Source: RYN-230 sp963793825
GTDB lineage: Bacteria > Actinomycetota > Actinomycetes > Streptosporangiales > Streptosporangiaceae
Assembly: GCA_963793825.1 (NCBI GenBank)
Contig: CAWCBE010000008.1
Location: 62,001 to 126,000 of the forward strand
Direction: 5' to 3'
Length of the DNA: 64,000 nt
Position numbers and translations under genes: made by a program. Of this stretch, positions 15,716 to 24,290 are shown one piece after another (position 1 is the first letter of the stretch; the number at the start of each line of letters is the position of its first letter). Below the pieces are notes generated by a model that was given only the letters and a program-made list of their open reading frames with translations, was not told where the DNA came from and did not search any database.

Positions 15716-18283
15716 GTGGTGAGCGTGGCCGAGATCGCTCCCCGGGGAGAGGGGTTCGATCGCACCCCGCCGCACGACGTGGCGGCGGAGCAGTGCGTGC
15801 TGGGCGGCATGCTGCTGTCCAAGGACGCCATCTCCGACGTGATGGAGACGATCCGGCCGGACGACCACTACCGGCCCGCGCACCAGATCGTGCACGAGGC
15901 CATCCTCGAGCTGTACGGCCGGGGCGAGCCGGCCGATGCGGTGACCGTGGCCGACCTGCTGACCAAGCGCGGTGAGCTGGCCCGGGCCGGGGGCCACGAC
16001 TACCTGCACACGCTGATCGCGGCCGTGCCCACCGCGGCGAACGCCGGCTACTACGCCAGGATCGTCCGGGAGCGCGCCATCCTGCGCCGCCTTGTCGAGG
16101 TCGGCACCCGGATCGTCCAGCTCGGCTACTCCGGCGACGGCGATGCCGACGCACTGGTGGACCGCGCCCAGGCCGAGGTCTACGGGGTAACCGAGCGGCG
16201 GGTCAGCGAGGACTACCTGTCCCTGTCCGAGATCATGCCCGCGGCCCTGGACGAGATCGAGGCGATCGGCAGCCGCGGCGGCGGCATGACCGGGGTGCCG
16301 ACCGGGTTCGCCGACCTGGACGCCCTCACCAACGGCCTGCACGCCGGCCAGATGGTCGTCATCGCGGCGAGGCCGGCCGTCGGTAAGGCGCTGGCGCTGG
16401 CCACGCCGCTGGCCACCCCGGATGGGTGGACGACGATGGGTGAGGTCCAGCCGGGGGACCACCTGCTGGGCGCCAACGGCCGGCCGGTGACCGTGGTGGC
16501 TGCCACTGAGGTGATGCGGGGACGGCCCTGCTTTGAGGTCGAGTTCTCCGATGGGGAGATCATCGTCGCGGATGCCGAGCACCTGTGGGTGACCTGGGAT
16601 TTGCTGACCCGGAAGGCCTACGACTACCACCGTGAATCTGGGATGCCGCACTTCCCGGACGACTGGGCCACGTGGAGTTCGCCCGGTGCGTCGCCTCGCG
16701 GGTACAGCCCTGGGGACAGGGCCCAGATGCGCAGCCTGCGGAGGGCCGGCCGGTCAGCCGAGCAGGTAGCTGCGATCCTCGGACGCACAGCTGTAGCTAT
16801 CCAGCAGCAGTGGGATCGTGCGGGGGATGTCCTGGGTAACTCCGTAGCGGCAAGACCCCGGACAACCAGGGACATTGCTTCCAGCCTTCGGCTTCGGGGT
16901 CAGCGGAATCACGCGATACCAGCGTCGAAGCCTCTTCTCCTGCCCGAAGCCGATCTAGCGCTCGAGCCCTACATCCTTGGCTACCTCTTGGGTGACGGTG
17001 ACACTACCGGAAGCGGCCGCGTGGCCTGCGACCCCCGTGACCGTTCGTGGCTTATTGACGAATTCAGAGACCTCGGTTACAGGGTTACTGCGTACGCAGA
17101 TCCTGGGCATTTTTACGCGGCCGGGATCAGGGAAGCGTGGCATTCGCTCGGCCTGGCGCGAAATAAGCACATACCTGTGGTCTACCTGCGCGGCTCCTTG
17201 GCTCAGCGCTTGGCGCTGGTGCAGGGCCTGATCGATTCGGACGGCTATGTCGATGTACAGGGCCGCTATCGCTTCGCCCACTCCAGCAAGCGCTTGATCG
17301 ATGATTTCGCTGAGCTGGTAACCAGCCTGGGCTGCGTTGCACAGGTGAGGCATCGGGGTCCGCGCATGCGGGCAGGGCGGCAGACGCGGGAATCGTGGGA
17401 AGTCATCATGCCGGCGTCTCTGCCGCTGGCACGCCTTCCCCGCAAAGCGCTCGCGGCGCGCTGGAACTGGGGCCGTGAGCAGGTCAGCCGCTACATCGTG
17501 GCGGTGCGCCCGGTGCCATCTGTGCCGGTGCGGTGTGTGCAGGTGGATAGTGCCGATCATCTGTACCTTGCGGGCCGCAGCATGATTCCCACGCACAACT
17601 CGACCCTCGCTCTTGATCTTGCCCGGGCGGCGACGATCAAGCACGCGATGCCGACGGTGCTGTTCAGCCTGGAAATGAGCCGTAACGAGATCACCATGCG
17701 GCTGCTGTCGGCCGAGGCCCGGGTGCCGCTGCACAGCATGCGGACCGGCCAGATGAGCGAGGAGGACTGGACCCGGCTGGCCCGGCGGATGAGCGAGGTG
17801 GTGGACGCGCCGCTGTTCATCGACGACTCGCCGAACATGTCCATGATGGAGATCAGGGCCAAGTGCCGCCGCCTCAAGCAGCGGAACGACCTGCGCATGG
17901 TGATCGTGGACTACATGCAGCTGATGAGCTCGCCCAAGCGAAGCGAGAACCGGCAGCAGGAAGTGTCGGAGATGTCCCGGTCGCTCAAGCTGCTGGCCAA
18001 GGAGATCGACGTCCCGGTCATCGCCCTTTCCCAGCTCAACCGCGGACCTGAGCAGCGCACCGACAAGAAGCCAATGCTTTCCGACCTTCGCGAGTCTGGT
18101 TCGATCGAACAGGATAGTGACGTCGTTATATTGCTGCACCGGGAAGATGCTTACGAGAGGGAATCGCCGCGGGCTGGCGAAGCTGACCTCATAATAGCAA
18201 AACATCGAAATGGCCCGACCGCAACGGTCACGGTGGCATTCCAGGGCCATTACTCGCGCTTTGTGGACATGGCCCCGGGCTGA
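15716..18283 (+). CDS. dnaB: Replicative DNA helicase DnaB with intein
   Basis: An 855-residue precursor. Without the intein the exteins join to a 451-residue DnaB, the normal length. The N-terminal primase-interacting domain covers about residues 18-120. The RecA-like ATPase begins with a P-loop split by the intein (ARPAVGK before it, STLALDLARAA after it). Walker B is in RMVIVDYMQLM, followed by the DnaB-type SELRESGSIEQDSDVV-like segment and the arginine finger region HRNGPT. It unwinds the replication fork as a hexamer, and activity depends on protein splicing because the P-loop Lys and Ser are separated. GTG at 15716 follows GGGGAGG; GTG at 15719 is equally possible. Confidence 0.97.
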   Translation: MVSVAEIAPRGEGFDRTPPHDVAAEQCVLGGMLLSKDAISDVMETIRPDDHYRPAHQIVHEAILELYGRGEPADAVTVADLLTKRGELARAGGHDYLHTLIAAVPTAANAGYYARIVRERAILRRLVEVGTRIVQLGYSGDGDADALVDRAQAEVYGVTERRVSEDYLSLSEIMPAALDEIEAIGSRGGGMTGVPTGFADLDALTNGLHAGQMVVIAARPAVGKALALATPLATPDGWTTMGEVQPGDHLLGANGRPVTVVAATEVMRGRPCFEVEFSDGEIIVADAEHLWVTWDLLTRKAYDYHRESGMPHFPDDWATWSSPGASPRGYSPGDRAQMRSLRRAGRSAEQVAAILGRTAVAIQQQWDRAGDVLGNSVAARPRTTRDIASSLRLRGQRNHAIPASKPLLLPEADLALEPYILGYLLGDGDTTGSGRVACDPRDRSWLIDEFRDLGYRVTAYADPGHFYAAGIREAWHSLGLARNKHIPVVYLRGSLAQRLALVQGLIDSDGYVDVQGRYRFAHSSKRLIDDFAELVTSLGCVAQVRHRGPRMRAGRQTRESWEVIMPASLPLARLPRKALAARWNWGREQVSRYIVAVRPVPSVPVRCVQVDSADHLYLAGRSMIPTHNSTLALDLARAATIKHAMPTVLFSLEMSRNEITMRLLSAEARVPLHSMRTGQMSEEDWTRLARRMSEVVDAPLFIDDSPNMSMMEIRAKCRRLKQRNDLRMVIVDYMQLMSSPKRSENRQQEVSEMSRSLKLLAKEIDVPVIALSQLNRGPEQRTDKKPMLSDLRESGSIEQDSDVVILLHREDAYERESPRAGEADLIIAKHRNGPTATVTVAFQGHYSRFVDMAPG
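16388..17599 (+). other. Class 3 intein with LAGLIDADG endonuclease, in the DnaB P-loop
   Basis: Residues 225-628 of the precursor (404 aa). The N-terminal residue is Ala, not Cys or Ser (ALALATPLATPDGWTTMGEV). Block B reads ADAEHLWVT, with His 289 and Trp 291. Block F has Cys 607 (VPVRCVQVD). Block G is IPTHN, with Thr 626 and Asn 628, and the +1 extein residue is Ser. Trp, Cys and Thr are the marker triplet of class 3 inteins, which start splicing from the block F Cys. The middle has LEPYILGYLLGDGD and LVQGLIDSDGYVD, the two motifs of a homing endonuclease. Codon use is less GC3-biased than in the exteins, consistent with later arrival. Confidence 0.92.
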
Positions 18284-18387
18284 GCTGCCTCATACCCGGG
18301 CGCCGCTGGTCAGGCCCGCCTGCCGCGTGGGCCGTCTCCGGCCGGGAGCGGCGAACAGAGCGCCCGAGCCCAGGACTCCGGACATAG

Positions 18388-18399
18388 GGCAAAAGATCA
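18388..18399 (+). repeat. Direct repeat flanking the transposase gene, left copy
   Basis: GGCAAAAGATCA here and GGCAAAAGACCA at 20743-20754 differ at one base and have the same orientation. The left copy contains the stop codon of the transposase, so it is unlikely to be a simple target duplication. It may mark an element end or be chance. Confidence 0.35.
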
Positions 18400-20658
18400 T
18401 GCAGGGCCGGGGTGGGGCTTGACCTCGTAGCGCAGGAGGAGATCGGTGCCGGGATAGGTGCATCCGGCTTGGCTGAGCTGGTCGCAGAGGGCGGCCAGCG
18501 CCTGGGTGCGCCGGGGGGCGGTGAGCGGGTCGAGCCGGACGAGCAGCTGGCCGGGGCCGGGGCAGATGTCGCCGGAGGTGGCCAGGGCCTCGCGGATGAG
18601 CGCGTATGCCTCGTCGCCCGCGCGGGCGTAGTGGCCGTCCAGGGCGCGGGCGAGGAGGGTCTCGGCGTTATAGGCCGCCATCCGGATGGCGTGGGTGATC
18701 TGCTTGGTCTCGGCGTCCAGCCGGACCATGTCCGGGGACAGGTCGCCGAGCCGGACCCGGGCGGGGGCAGCCGCGGCGGCAGCCTGGGCCGCTTCCAGTT
18801 CGTCATAGGCGGCCCGGACGGGGGCGTTGAGCTCGTTGACCTGCTGGTTCGTGACGAGCGCGGAGTGGCCGGGGGCGGGACTGCGCAGGGCCAGCAGGCT
18901 GGCGTCCCTGCTGGCTTCGGCCGCGCCGATGGCGGCCTCAGCCCGCCGCACCCGCGCGGCGGCGGTTTTCTTCGCCGGGCTGGGGACTAGCCGGTCCGGG
19001 TCGTCGGGGACCGCGGCGTAGGAGTCAAGCGCGTCCAGGGCGAAGTGGGTGCGGGCGTAGCGGAAGTAGTTCTCCTCCCGCCACCGCGAGCTCATCCGCC
19101 AGCACACCTCACCGGCGGGCAGGTCGGTGCGGGAGGTCAGGGTGTGCACCTGCCGGATGGCGCCGCCGGAGGCAGGCTCGCGGCGGGTGACCTGCCGCAG
19201 CGTGACCTGCTCGCCCTTGCGCGGGCCCTCGCCGATCTCCAGCGCGATGGTGGTGTCGGCCAGCTCGTACTGGTGGGGCCGGCCGCGGTCATCGGTGCAG
19301 GTGACCGTGGTGAACGCCGGGCCAGGCAGGTCCGCGGCCGGGCCCTTGCGGTAGGTGAGCAGGTCGAACCCCGCGCCGGTGATGTCGGCGAACAGCGCCG
19401 GGGACCAGCCGCCGCGGTCAAAGCACACCGTCACCCGCCGTCCTTCGCCTGCGACCTGGCGCAGCTGCGGGAGCAGGCCGCGCAGCTGCCCGGCCAGCGA
19501 CTGGGACGGCTCGGCGATGACCATGAACACCGGGTCGCCGGCGGCGTCGGTGACCCAGGTCTCCTCGGTCGCCGGGCCGGGGAACTTCAGCCGGGCCACG
19601 TGCATCTTCTGCACCTGCCGGGTGCCGAAGTACGCGCGGGCGTGCCCGTCGGCGTAAAGGAACCCCAGCGCGCCCGGCCGGGCGGCGGCGTGGTGGCGGG
19701 CCAGCGCCATGATCAGGTCCGCGGCTTTCCCGGCCCCTGCCAGCCCGGCGAGCTTGCGGCGGATCGTCTTGACCTCCGGCGCCCGGTCCAGGCCCAGCAC
19801 CCGGCCCAGCGCGGCCGGCGAGACCCTGGTGGCGCCCTCAGCCCGCGGCTCGCGCAGCAGCGCCAGGAACACCAGCACGACCAGCATCACCTCCAGCCCG
19901 TAAAACCCGTTCCGCAGCCGGCCGTACGTAGCCCGGGCGCACTCCAGCAGCCCGGTGCCCGCCAGCGCGGGCAGCGCCAGCAGCAGCCCGGCCAGCGGAT
20001 ACCGGGCACCGGGGGTGAACACCGGGACGGCGCCCTCGCCCAGCAGCCCGAACCGGGCCAGCACCCGCTCGCCGTCCCGCGCCACCGGGTCAGGCAGCAC
20101 CGGCAGCGTCCCCGGCGGCCCGCCCGCGGTCTCCGCCTCCTCGCCGGCAGCCGGGTCAGCGGCCGGCCCGGCGCCCGCGCCGGGAACATCGCCGCCGGCC
20201 GCCCCGGCCGGGCGCAGCACGCTGCGGACCGACGATTCCGACACCCCGGCCGCGGCGGCGATCCCGGCTTTGCCAAGGCCCTGCCGGTCCAGTTCCCGGA
20301 TCCGCGCCACGACGGCGGAGGTCAGCCTGGAGGGCCGCCGCGGGCCCTTGCGGTCCGGGACCAGGCCCGCGACCCCGCCAGCCGCCAGCGCTTTCTCCCA
20401 CCGCCACACGCTCACCGGGATCACCCCGAACGCCTCCGCGACCTGCGCCTGGGTCGCGGCTTTCAGCTTCCATAGCTGCACCGCCGCCAGCCGCCGCCCG
20501 GCCTCATCCCCCGCGTCCCACGCGAACGTGGCCAGCCCGTGCACCCACATCACGCCGCTGCCGTCCGGGCCGGTCACCATGCCCACGCCCGGGGCGATCT
20601 CCGCCGCGTCCCCGGGCAGCAGCGGCAACGGCACCTGGGTCAGCATCCGGGCCATCAT
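18397..20658 (-). CDS. DDE transposase-like protein
   Basis: A protein of about 753 residues. The N terminus has two helix-turn-helix segments (ATQAQVAEAFGVIPVSVWRWEKAL and GLGKAGIAAAAGVSESSVRSVL). The core has candidate DDE residues in FLYADGHARAYFG, VTVCFDRGGWSP and SRWREENYFRYARTHF, resembling IS4/IS1634-type transposases. It would cut and move DNA. The ATG at 20658 follows GTGGGG; the frame is open to an ATG at 20736. No clear terminal inverted repeats were found, only a 12-base direct repeat outside the gene. It appears intact and sits just after dnaB; the family is not firmly assigned. Confidence 0.72.
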   Translation of the reverse strand: MMARMLTQVPLPLLPGDAAEIAPGVGMVTGPDGSGVMWVHGLATFAWDAGDEAGRRLAAVQLWKLKAATQAQVAEAFGVIPVSVWRWEKALAAGGVAGLVPDRKGPRRPSRLTSAVVARIRELDRQGLGKAGIAAAAGVSESSVRSVLRPAGAAGGDVPGAGAGPAADPAAGEEAETAGGPPGTLPVLPDPVARDGERVLARFGLLGEGAVPVFTPGARYPLAGLLLALPALAGTGLLECARATYGRLRNGFYGLEVMLVVLVFLALLREPRAEGATRVSPAALGRVLGLDRAPEVKTIRRKLAGLAGAGKAADLIMALARHHAAARPGALGFLYADGHARAYFGTRQVQKMHVARLKFPGPATEETWVTDAAGDPVFMVIAEPSQSLAGQLRGLLPQLRQVAGEGRRVTVCFDRGGWSPALFADITGAGFDLLTYRKGPAADLPGPAFTTVTCTDDRGRPHQYELADTTIALEIGEGPRKGEQVTLRQVTRREPASGGAIRQVHTLTSRTDLPAGEVCWRMSSRWREENYFRYARTHFALDALDSYAAVPDDPDRLVPSPAKKTAAARVRRAEAAIGAAEASRDASLLALRSPAPGHSALVTNQQVNELNAPVRAAYDELEAAQAAAAAAPARVRLGDLSPDMVRLDAETKQITHAIRMAAYNAETLLARALDGHYARAGDEAYALIREALATSGDICPGPGQLLVRLDPLTAPRRTQALAALCDQLSQAGCTYPGTDLLLRYEVKPHPGPA

Positions 20659-20742
20659 CCCACCCCACTCAGCGGCATCGAACCTTTCATCTATTATTGC
20701 GGACCACTGCCGCCAGAACCCGCACCGACACGCCATAAATAA

Positions 20743-20754
20743 GGCAAAAGACCA
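20743..20754 (+). repeat. Direct repeat flanking the transposase gene, right copy
   Basis: GGCAAAAGACCA, the partner of the copy at 18388-18399. It lies just outside the longest possible start of the transposase frame (20736), in a locally AT-richer stretch. Confidence 0.35.
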
Positions 20755-20789
20755 GATCAGCAGCCCAGCAACAACCCGTAACCGAGCCG

Positions 20790-21120
20790 CTATGTCAGGA
20801 GCCCTGGGCCCGAAGGCACCGCGGATCTGCCTTCCCGGGCCGCGCCCGTCTGGGCGGCCAGGAACTCTTCCCAGGTCCGGTGGCCGACGGCCCGGCCGGG
20901 AGCCAGGTTCGCGCCCGCCCGGAACGCCCGGGCGGCCGGCCCGGGCAGCCGCACGGGCACCAGCGGCCGGTGCTTCCCGGTGGCCCGCTGGTAGCTGCAG
21001 AGCAGGTCGGCCGCCGGGTAAACCTGCGGGCCGGCCAGGTCGGGGACCAACCCCGCCGGGCCACCCAGCGCCAGCTCGGCGAGCCGGGCCGCCACCTCGC
21101 CCGCGTCGACCGTGTCTTCA
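20790..21120 (-). pseudogene. SDR/NmrA-like NAD(P)-binding oxidoreductase, C-terminal fragment
   Basis: Only about 110 C-terminal residues remain: VAARLAELALGGPAGLVPDL, then GPQVYPAADLLCSYQRATGK, LVPVRLPGPAARAFRAGANL and GHRTWEEFLA. These are the substrate-domain hallmarks of NmrA-like short-chain dehydrogenases. The Rossmann half with the GxxGxxG motif is missing. Upstream the frame runs straight into the opposite-strand sigma-factor remnant, so a deletion removed both 5' ends. Confidence 0.75.
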
Positions 21121-21129
21121 GCAGTGACC

Positions 21130-21314
21130 GCGCGGGGCCCCCGCGAGATGCTGGGCTCGCTCACCGAGGCTGATGACGCGCTCCAGGACAGCTGGCCGCG
21201 CCTCAGCCGGTCCGGGGCGGCCGGGGTCGAGAACCTCGGATCGCCGAGATTGACACGATCGCCGATCCGGCACGCGTGCGTGAAATCGCGGCAGCCGTCC
21301 TGGGCAGCGAGTAG
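21130..21314 (+). pseudogene. ECF41/SigJ-like sigma factor remnant
   Basis: Two pieces survive. The first (from about 21145) reads MLGSLTEADDALQDSW, then PRLSRSGAAGVENLG, the region 2 start of SigJ-like ECF factors. It then joins at about 21237, in a frame shifted by two, to RIAEIDTIADPARVREIA and AAVLGSE-stop, the end of the SnoaL-like C-terminal domain of ECF41 factors. About 200 codons in between are gone. ECF41 genes are commonly next to oxidoreductase/epimerase genes, matching the SDR remnant beside it. Confidence 0.75.
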
Positions 21315-21472
21315 CCAGGGCCGGCCGGGTCCTGGGCCACCACGCTGGACGGGGCCACCGCGGGTTGGCCCGGGTGAAGGCCCAGGGTAAAAGTGTGGGA
21401 CAACGTTGTCCCGATCTCCTGGGGCACGCTAGGCACAGGAGCCCTCATGTCACATCCCATCATCTGCGCCCC

Positions 21473-22543
21473 ATGAACCTGGTGGCGGGCGAGAGCCTTA
21501 TCGATCTCATCCTCAGCAGCCCGGGCGCGCCGCCGCTGCCAGGGGCCAGGCAGCCGTCCGCATCCACGCGGGCGGACGTGCCCCGGGACGGGGGTGCGGG
21601 CGCTGCCGGGGCCGGGGTCGGGGACGGGGACACCGTCACGCCCGGGACCGCGGTGCTGGCCAGCCCGGGCGGCGGCCCGTTCAATACCGCCCGGACCATC
21701 GCCCGGCTCGGCCAGCCGGCCAGGTTCCTCGGCCGCTTCTCCGCTGACCCGTTCGGCCACATGCTGGCCGGTCAGCTGACCAGCGACCAGGTCGAGCTGG
21801 CGCTGCCGGAGCGGGTGCCGGAGCCCACCGCGCTGGCGATCGTGTCACTGTCGGGAGCCGGCGTTCCCCGGTACTGGTTCCACCTGACCGGGACCGCCGC
21901 CTTCGTGCTGGACCAGGCGTCGGCGGCCAGCGCGCTCCGCGAGGACGTGACCGCCATGCATATCGGGTCGCTCGGCCTGGTCGTGGAGCCGATGGCCACC
22001 GAGGTAGAACGCCTTGTGCACAGCCTGCCCGCCTCGGTGCTGCTGTTCGTGGACCCCAACTGGCGTGAGTCGGCCATCCCGGATTCCGCGGCCCACCGCG
22101 ACCGGATCCGCCTCCTGATGCCGCGCACCGACATCCTCAAGACAAGCACCGAGGACCTGGGCTACCTGGCGCCCGGGCACAGCGTCCCGGATGCCGCCGC
22201 GATGTTCCTCGGCTGGGGAGCGGGCTGCGTGCTGGTCACCGACGGCCCGGCACCGGTCCGGGCCTACACGGCCACGGACCGGCTGGAGGTGACCGTCCCC
22301 TCGCTCCCCGTGGTGGATACCGTCGGCGCCGGGGACGCATTCGGCGGCGGCTTCCTGGCCTGGTGGGCAGAATACGGCCTGGCCCGGGAGGACCTTGGCC
22401 AAACCGGGCCGCTCCGGGCCGCCGTCACCGCCGCCGCCCGGATCGCGGCGTTGACCTGCGGCCGGGCCGGAGCCGATCCGCCGTGGCGCCGCGACCTGGA
22501 CGCGGCCGAGGACTGGGGCCGCGCCCCGAAGGCCACAGCTTGA
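21473..22543 (+). CDS. PfkB-family carbohydrate kinase
   Basis: A 356-residue ribokinase/fructokinase-like enzyme that phosphorylates a sugar with ATP. It begins MNLVAGESLIDLI, has SPGGGPFNTARTIARLGQ for sugar binding, VDPNWRES in the middle and PVVDTVGAGDAFGGGF near residue 283, the PfkB signature with the catalytic Asp. An Ala/Gly/Pro-rich insertion of roughly 35 residues sits between the first strand and the GGGPFN motif. No good ribosome site precedes the ATG at 21473; longer in-frame starts are possible but unconserved. Specific sugar unknown; fructose is the usual one for this type. Confidence 0.87.
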   Translation: MNLVAGESLIDLILSSPGAPPLPGARQPSASTRADVPRDGGAGAAGAGVGDGDTVTPGTAVLASPGGGPFNTARTIARLGQPARFLGRFSADPFGHMLAGQLTSDQVELALPERVPEPTALAIVSLSGAGVPRYWFHLTGTAAFVLDQASAASALREDVTAMHIGSLGLVVEPMATEVERLVHSLPASVLLFVDPNWRESAIPDSAAHRDRIRLLMPRTDILKTSTEDLGYLAPGHSVPDAAAMFLGWGAGCVLVTDGPAPVRAYTATDRLEVTVPSLPVVDTVGAGDAFGGGFLAWWAEYGLAREDLGQTGPLRAAVTAAARIAALTCGRAGADPPWRRDLDAAEDWGRAPKATA

Positions 22544-22645
22544 GGCTCGCCACGGTGCCGGGTCCGCTCGCGGCGGCCGCGCTGGGTTCCTGAGGTCAGC
22601 CAGGCACAGCCGGGCCGCCGCGTGCCGTAGACTATCCCGGGTCTA

Positions 22646-22718
22646 GCGCTCGTAGCTCAACGGATAGAGCATCTGACTACGGATCAGAAGGTTGGGGGTT
22701 CGAGTCCCTCCGAGCGCG
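22646..22718 (+). tRNA. tRNA-Arg (ACG)
   Basis: A full cloverleaf: acceptor GCGCTCG/CGAGCGC, D stem GCTC/GAGC, anticodon stem TCTGA/TCAGA with loop CTACGGA (anticodon ACG), and T stem GGGGG/CCCTC around TTCGAGT. Discriminator G. The CCA end is not encoded. Island-like sequence follows, so the 3' end is a candidate integration site. Confidence 0.95.
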
Positions 22719-22977
22719 CCCAGCGCAGGCCTACGCTTCTGTGCTTCGATCGCATGAGAGTAATGCACTGGCTCTTACAAACCTTCGGACTCGTCCAGGC
22801 TCTGGGCGGACATCGCCTGCTGATGTCGTTCTGCGGGTTTGGACCGGTCGGTGGCCAGTAACTCACCGGCCAAGCGCTGGCGAGTTCCCAATTCGCCGGG
22901 GCTCACCGCCACCACCAACGGTGGGCACGGCCAACGGATGAGGTCGTTCAGTCACGAGGGCCGGGTTCCCGTCCGGC

Positions 22978-23305
22978 TCATTCGGTGAGGACTATCCATT
23001 GTCGGCCGTCAACGAGTTCACGTGCCGCGTCGAGGTGACCGGCGTGGCATGCCGTCTCAGCGATCACATGCAGCAGGATCTCGCGCAGGTTGTCGAGCCG
23101 CCAGCTGCCAAACAGGTCCTCAGGCCACCACGTCGGTGGGCTGTCAAGAGAAGTCGCGGCAATGGTGCACCAGCCCGGCGCAGGTCCACCGCGAGGGGAG
23201 AATGGGGCGCCGCAGGTCCTGCTCGGAAAGGCCCTCCAGGATGCCGAGCACGTGATTGCGCTGGGCAGTGAGGGGCGAAACAAGCGCCTGGCTCTCCTTG
23301 GTCAT
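22978..23305 (-). pseudogene. DinB-family (DUF664) protein, broken
   Basis: The N-terminal part (from the ATG at 23305) reads MTKESQALVSPLTAQRNHVL, then GILEGLSEQDLRRPILPSRW and TCAGLVHH, and ends at a stop after HCRDFS. The C-terminal part is in another frame: TWWPEDLFGSWRLDNLREIL, then LHVIAETACHAGHLDAAREL and GRQWIVLTE. Intact DUF664 proteins have about 60 more residues between these, so there is an internal deletion with a frameshift. The metal-ligand His of the last helix pair (HVIAETACHAGH) is retained. Confidence 0.8.
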
Positions 23306-23387
23306 CGGCGGCTGCACCATAGCCCATCCGCTCCTTCGCAAGACCGGCACACGCGACGATTCAGGTCATCATCCCGAGCTGGAGCAG

Positions 23388-23555
23388 GGAACTCGCCACG
23401 GGCGCACTAAATGCCGCCCCGATCGTTGCCAGCGGCCTCTCACACCTTGGGTCAGCGTACGACGATGCCGAACGGGACGCGCTGAAGGCCGCGGCGCGGC
23501 AGCGGATGGCGGCCGCCCACCTGGTGTCCGACCTGGAAGGCGGTGCACGGCAGTG
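23388..23555 (+). pseudogene. Possible C-terminal gene remnant
   Basis: An open stretch with good codon bias reads ELATGALNAAPIVASGLSHL, then DDAERDALKAAARQRMAAAH and LVSDLEGGARQ-stop, a helical C terminus with no start. I do not recognise the family. It lies between the broken DinB gene and a hypothetical gene in the decayed island. Confidence 0.3.
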
Positions 23556-23571
23556 AACTGCAACCGGCGTG

Positions 23572-24051
23572 TTATGCCGGGAGGTCCGCGGCTGGCCCCA
23601 GATGGAGCAAGCTCACGCCGTCTGGAAGTGTGCGTTCCTCGATGCGGGCACCTCGGCACATGTCAAGAACCCTGGGTTCGCCCCGCGGCCAGGGAAGGAT
23701 GCCAGTGGGCGAGACCCGCTGCCACCGCGGGGTCTCCGCAGGGCTCACGTCGAGACGGCAGACCATGACAATGCGGGTTTGCGGGTCAAGCTGGCGGCAG
23801 TTTCCCAGCGGCACCGGCACTTCGGGAAGTTCCGCGATGCGGAGGAGTTCGTCGTCTGAGGTGAGGTTCGCCACTGCGCGGATGCAGTCGCGGAACTTTC
23901 CCGACATGGGAGTCGTGGTCTGGTACGTGCCACCGGTCTGCCTGAGGACATCTGCGAGGACAAAGCTCGGGGGCAGGCGCCTTCCCTGGCCCCTCTTCAG
24001 CGGGTTTTCAGCAGGCGTGACGACCTCGGCGGATGTGCTGAATGTTGCCAT
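23572..24051 (-). CDS. Hypothetical protein
   Basis: A 159-residue protein without a recognised domain. Its first 110 residues have ordinary composition (LPPSFVLADVLRQTGGTYQT, then KFRDCIRAVANLTSDDELLR); the last 40 are less convincing. The ribosome site is poor. GC content is lower than in neighbours, in line with an acquired island. It may be real or the remnant of a longer gene. Confidence 0.4.
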   Translation of the reverse strand: MATFSTSAEVVTPAENPLKRGQGRRLPPSFVLADVLRQTGGTYQTTTPMSGKFRDCIRAVANLTSDDELLRIAELPEVPVPLGNCRQLDPQTRIVMVCRLDVSPAETPRWQRVSPTGILPWPRGEPRVLDMCRGARIEERTLPDGVSLLHLGPAADLPA

Positions 24052-24290
24052 GCCCCACTACCCCGGCTACCGCTGGTAACGAGCCGACAGGGGCCGCAGC
24101 CCGGCACCACGGCCAAGTCCAGTTGGCCACGCGTACGCCAGACACGGCACTCGCCCGTGTCCGACTGTCAGCCGCTCCTGGGCTTGGTTCTTGCGGTGAT
24201 CACCCAGCTCACAGCCGGCCGTCGCCCGCCGTACGCCCCCCGCCCAGCGCGCCGGGCCGCACCCCGCGCGGGCACACGGATCAATACGGC

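Noticed and set aside
16955..18250. 431-codon minus-strand frame opposite dnaB and its intein
   Set aside because: It crosses the intein-extein border and has no family features; antisense artefact.
18388..20754. 12-base direct repeats as a target-site duplication of the transposase element
   Set aside because: The left copy includes the transposase stop codon and one base differs, so a simple duplication is unlikely; kept only as a repeat feature.
22684..22866. Short minus-strand frame ending SEGLEPPTF
   Set aside because: Its end is the antisense translation of the tRNA-Arg T arm, a well-known spurious product.
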